In this document: positions 6,566-8,761 of the stretch, in pieces
Layout of the letters: every line of letters begins with the position of its first letter
Position numbering within the stretch: the stretch's first letter is position 1
DNA from: Chromatiales bacterium
GTDB lineage: Bacteria; Pseudomonadota; Gammaproteobacteria; UBA6429; Thiohalophilaceae
Direction of reading: 5' to 3'
DNA: 8,761 nt
Assembly (NCBI GenBank): GCA_027001895.1
Contig: JALTLP010000396.1
Span: 1-8,761 of the forward strand
Program-made: the position numbers and the translations under genes
The notes under the pieces: generated by a model
Databases searched by the model: none
Seen by the model: only the letters and a program-made list of their open reading frames with translations
What the model was told of the DNA's origin: nothing

Positions 6566-6922
6566 TTAAACCGGCATATTCATTATTTCCTGGTATGCCT
6601 GTAACAGTTTATTTCTAACCTGAACCATAGCCTGAAATGAAACATCAGACTTTTGCAAAGCCAGCATAACTTCAGAAACCTGCACATTCGGATCGCCCTT
6701 CTGAAATGCTTCTGCAAGTTTGTTTGCCTGCGTCTGCGTTTCATTTACCTTGTTAACGGAATCTTTTAAAACCGTGGCAAAGCTATTCTGTGAATCATTG
6801 CCAGCTTCACCACCAACCCTGCTGATGTCTGGTGAAGCGATAGTGTTTTGCAGGCCTTTGGCCTGCAATGACATTGCACGCATTTGTGCCAGTAGATCAT
6901 CAACGCCTATAGTATTACTCAT
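6566..6922 (-). CDS. fliE: Flagellar hook-basal body protein FliE
   Basis: A 118-residue protein, slightly longer than the roughly 104 residues of enteric FliE. The C-terminal half carries the family signature: FAxVLKDSVNKVNETQ-like helix, then DPNVQVSEVMLALQKSDVSFQ and VRNKLLQAYQEIMNMPV at the very end. The N-terminal 40 residues are variable, as in the family. FliE is exported without a cleaved signal and joins the FliF MS ring to the proximal rod. Start ATG 6922 has a good ribosome site (AGAGGG, 7-base gap). It lies 37 bases after flrC and 60 bases before fliF, and ends in tandem stops TAA-TAG. Codons 19-25 form a strong mRNA hairpin, listed separately. Confidence 0.96.
   Translation of the reverse strand: MSNTIGVDDLLAQMRAMSLQAKGLQNTIASPDISRVGGEAGNDSQNSFATVLKDSVNKVNETQTQANKLAEAFQKGDPNVQVSEVMLALQKSDVSFQAMVQVRNKLLQAYQEIMNMPV
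6848..6878 (-). other. Strong hairpin plus overlapping inverted repeat inside fliE
   Basis: In the mRNA sense, arms TTGCAGGCC and GGCCTGCAA (6868-6848) form a perfect 9-base-pair stem with an AAA loop, spanning fliE codons 19-25. The upstream arm overlaps a second inverted repeat, TGCAATG and CATTGCA around one base (6878-6864). Both structures use the same TTGCA segment, so the RNA could form one or the other but not both. There is no T tract after the stem, so an intrinsic terminator is unlikely. A role in message stability or translation is inference only; the codons also encode ordinary residues LQAKGLQ. Confidence 0.5.
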
Positions 6923-6936
6923 AATTTAACCCTCTA

Positions 6937-6954
6937 TTAAACTTCTGTGTTTAA
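6937..6954. repeat. Short AT-rich inverted repeat between flrC and fliE
   Basis: The 37-base flrC-fliE gap contains a perfect 6-base inverted repeat, TTAAAC and GTTTAA, around a 6-base spacer. It has no GC-rich stem and no following T tract, so it does not look like an intrinsic terminator. The gap also holds the fliE ribosome site (AGAGGG, 6935-6930). No sigma-54 -24/-12 element is visible in it, which suggests that fliE is read from the flrBC transcript. The repeat could be an operator or chance in AT-rich DNA. Confidence 0.3.
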
Positions 6955-6959
6955 ATTAT

Positions 6960-8378
6960 TCATCGTGCGACAGCAGGTATTTCAACACCTTCTTTTCGCA
7001 TTCGCGCCAATTTATAACGTAATGTTCGCTGACTGATACCCAGCTTTTCTGCCGTGTCCTTTCGACTTCCTTTTGTTTCCCTGATTGCTTTCAAAATAAT
7101 ATCCCATTCATGAAAGCGCAGGCCACCATTTAAAGACGAAGCCTGTTGCGTTTCATTTTCAATCGCTTCTTCCTGTGCATCCTCTGTCGGATTAAAATCC
7201 TGTGGCTGTTCCGTTGCATTGTTTTTTGCTGTAGCAAAACTGTTCTGCTGTAGTTGTTCAGGGAAATAAATATCTTTCTCGGTAATTTCTGAATGCTTAT
7301 GCAGAATTACTGCGCGTTGTATTACGTTATCCAGTTCACGAACATTTCCCGGCCAGCCGTAATCCTGAAGCTTGCTTTTTGCCTTTGCGGTTATAGTCGG
7401 TATGGCAACGCCCATCGACCTGGCCGTTTTGGAAATAATATGCTCCGCTAATGGAACAATATCGTTTGTTCTGTCACGTAAAGCAGAAATATGTAACGGA
7501 AACACATTTAAACGGTAATACAGATCTTCACGGAACTTGCCCTGCTTTACTTCTTCAAGCATATTCCGGTTTGATGTTGCCAGTACACGAACATCAAGCT
7601 CGATAAGCTTGTTGCCGCCAAGTCGTTCGACTTCACGTTCCTGCAGTACTCGCAGTATCTTGGCCTGTAAACCCAGATCCATTTCTGAAATTTCATCAAG
7701 CAACAAAGTCCCCCCCTGCGCCTGCTCAAATTTTCCAGGACTCGATTTATATGCTCCGGTATATGCTCCTTTTTCATAACCAAATAAAGTTGCTTCGAGC
7801 ATGTTTTCCGGTATTGCTGCACAGTTAATTGCTATAAACGGTTGTTCAGAACGAGTGGAGTGTTTATGTATATACTGGGCGACAACTTCCTTGCCTGTAC
7901 CACTTTCACCTGTAATCATGACGGTTGCATCATTAGGTGCTACACGTTTTGCAATTTCAAAAACATTTTTACTGTTTTCATCTGCCGCTATCACATCATC
8001 CTCATTTAAACCGGCATATCCGATATACCGTTCAACCATGTTTACCAGCACTTCAGCTTCAAACGGTTTAACCAGATAATCCACCGCACCGTTTTGCATG
8101 GTTGATACTGCCTGTTCAATACTGCCATAGGCTGTCATTAACATAACCGGTACTTCCGGCTTTTCTTCCTTGATTTTTCCTAACAGGCTGGTTCCCTCCA
8201 TGTTGGGCATATGAATATCACTAATAACCAGGTCGACATCTTTTTTTTCTATAAAACGCAGTGCTTCAACGCCGTCACTCACTGACTCTACCTTGTAACC
8301 GGCACATTCCAGTGTGTCACTGAGTGCTTCGTTTAACGCATTATCATCTTCTACTACTAATACGGTTGCTCTGTTCAT
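6960..8378 (-). CDS. flrC: Flagellar sigma-54-dependent response regulator FlrC/FleR
   Basis: A complete 472-residue NtrC-family activator. The receiver domain spans about 1-120, with acidic pocket D11/D12, phospho-acceptor D54 (SDIHMP), T82 and K104 (VKPF). The AAA+ domain spans about 132-370: Walker A GESGTGKE (157-164), sigma-54 contact loop GAYTGA (204-209), Walker B LLLDE (D228/E229) and the GWPGNVREL motif (341-349). A Gln/Asn/Glu-rich linker (about 375-418) leads to a Fis-type helix-turn-helix (about 436-464, with LGISQRTLRYKL). Start ATG 8378 is preceded by AAGGG with an 8-base gap. Known of the family: phosphorylation by FlrB/FleS allows it to open sigma-54 promoters of mid-class flagellar genes. 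Two candidate targets lie in this window, before fliJ and fliK. The loop has Tyr where the consensus GAFTGA has Phe. Confidence 0.97.
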   Translation of the reverse strand: MNRATVLVVEDDNALNEALSDTLECAGYKVESVSDGVEALRFIEKKDVDLVISDIHMPNMEGTSLLGKIKEEKPEVPVMLMTAYGSIEQAVSTMQNGAVDYLVKPFEAEVLVNMVERYIGYAGLNEDDVIAADENSKNVFEIAKRVAPNDATVMITGESGTGKEVVAQYIHKHSTRSEQPFIAINCAAIPENMLEATLFGYEKGAYTGAYKSSPGKFEQAQGGTLLLDEISEMDLGLQAKILRVLQEREVERLGGNKLIELDVRVLATSNRNMLEEVKQGKFREDLYYRLNVFPLHISALRDRTNDIVPLAEHIISKTARSMGVAIPTITAKAKSKLQDYGWPGNVRELDNVIQRAVILHKHSEITEKDIYFPEQLQQNSFATAKNNATEQPQDFNPTEDAQEEAIENETQQASSLNGGLRFHEWDIILKAIRETKGSRKDTAEKLGISQRTLRYKLARMRKEGVEIPAVAR

Positions 8379-8407
8379 GTTATTGCCCTTAACTTATTAA
8401 CTGTGCT

Positions 8408-8761
8408 TTATGCTGTTTGCTTGATATTCAGGCTTTGATCACCTTCATATAACGGAATTTCAAGATTAAATCGTGTGCCGCTTGGCTCTACCTGCTCAAC
8501 GCTGATCTCGCCATTGTGTGCATGTATCACCGCACGAACCACGGCAAGCCCCAACCCGGTACCATCTGAACGGGTTGTAAAAAAGGGTTCAAAGACACTG
8601 TCGAGGTCTTCGGGTTTAATTCCTACACCATTGTCTTCTATCTGAATAAGGATATGATTTGTATCGGTTAACGATGTTTTTAATATAAGGTGGCCGTTTT
8701 TATCCATTGCCTGTATTGCATTAACAAACAGGTTAATTAACGAGCTGATTAACATCTGGCG
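8408..8761 (-). CDS. flrB: Flagellar sensor histidine kinase FlrB/FleS, C-terminal ATPase part (5' end outside window)
   Basis: This is the last 117 codons of an NtrB-like histidine kinase, ending at TAA (8410-8408). The frame stays open to the window edge, so the internal ATG at 8755 is not a start. Seen: an N box (INLFVNAIQAM, with the Mg-ATP-binding Asn), a G1 box (DNGVGI), an F box (FEPFFTTR) and a G2 box (GTGLGLAVV), in the order of a HATPase_c domain. The dimerisation domain with the phospho-accepting His, and any sensory domain, lie off the right edge. In Vibrio and Pseudomonas this kinase phosphorylates the FlrC/FleR activator to turn on hook and basal-body genes. Here the next gene, 29 bases downstream, is that activator. 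Calling it FlrB rather than another NtrB relative rests on the neighbours. Confidence 0.93.
   Translation of the reverse strand, partial: RQMLISSLINLFVNAIQAMDKNGHLILKTSLTDTNHILIQIEDNGVGIKPEDLDSVFEPFFTTRSDGTGLGLAVVRAVIHAHNGEISVEQVEPSGTRFNLEIPLYEGDQSLNIKQTA

Noticed and set aside
6937..6954. Inverted repeat after flrC as an intrinsic terminator
   Set aside because: The stem is 6 base pairs with a single G-C pair and is not followed by a T tract.
7026..7041. GG-N10-GC spacing on the minus strand inside the 3' end of flrC, a possible fliE promoter
   Set aside because: Only the GG and GC dinucleotides match; the flanking bases do not fit TGGCACG or TTGCW, and the DNA encodes the conserved helix-turn-helix residues.
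7801..8079. 92-codon plus-strand ORF opposite flrC
   Set aside because: It is a shadow of the conserved flrC receiver and AAA+ coding region, with no independent support.
8389..8402. Direct repeat TTAACT-TA-TTAACT between flrB and flrC
   Set aside because: A single pair of 6-base AT-rich units in a 29-base gap; chance is sufficient and no further copies were noticed.

Overview
This window is a contiguous stretch of a polar-type flagellar gene cluster, entirely on the minus strand. In transcription order it holds flrB/fleS (3' end only), flrC/fleR, fliE, fliF, fliG, fliH, fliI, fliJ and fliK (5' part only). The order matches the flrBC-fliEFGHIJK (Vibrio) or fleSR-fliEFGHIJ (Pseudomonas) arrangement. 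An NtrC-type two-component pair directly upstream of fliE points to a gammaproteobacterium with a sigma-54-based flagellar hierarchy. Base composition is moderately AT-rich by eye and the intergenic gaps are very AT-rich. I cannot name the genus. No RNA genes, mobile elements, CRISPR arrays, phage genes or plus-strand genes are supportable.

Layout from the right edge: 8761-8408 is the ATPase end of the FlrB sensor kinase. 8378-6960 is FlrC, a complete receiver/AAA+/Fis-HTH sigma-54 activator. 6922-6566 is FliE, the MS-ring/rod adaptor. 6505-4889 is FliF, the MS ring. 4855-3845 is FliG, the rotor/switch protein. 3852-3085 is FliH, the stator of the export ATPase. 3092-1581 is FliI, the export ATPase. 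1511-1071 is FliJ, the export stalk/chaperone-escort protein. 994-1 is FliK, the hook-length ruler and specificity switch, cut by the left edge. Junctions from flrB to fliI are short or overlapping, so this part looks like one polycistronic unit. fliG/fliH and fliH/fliI each share 8 bases with the start codons I favour.

The main regulatory observation is that the two gaps around fliJ (69 bases before it, 76 bases before fliK) each contain a near-consensus sigma-54 -24/-12 element. Each lies in the correct orientation and would give an untranslated leader of about 29-30 bases. I saw no such element in the flrC-fliE, fliE-fliF or fliF-fliG gaps. The natural reading is that FlrC, made in the same window, switches on fliJ and fliK as later genes, separately from the basal body and ATPase genes upstream. 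This is inference from motif and position. Other notable points are a strong hairpin and a competing overlapping inverted repeat early in fliE, C-terminal extensions on FliI and FliH, an 8-codon ORF abutting the fliG start, and a GAYTGA version of the sigma-54 contact loop in FlrC. The genes themselves are recognisable, standard flagellar components; I found no undescribed multi-gene system.
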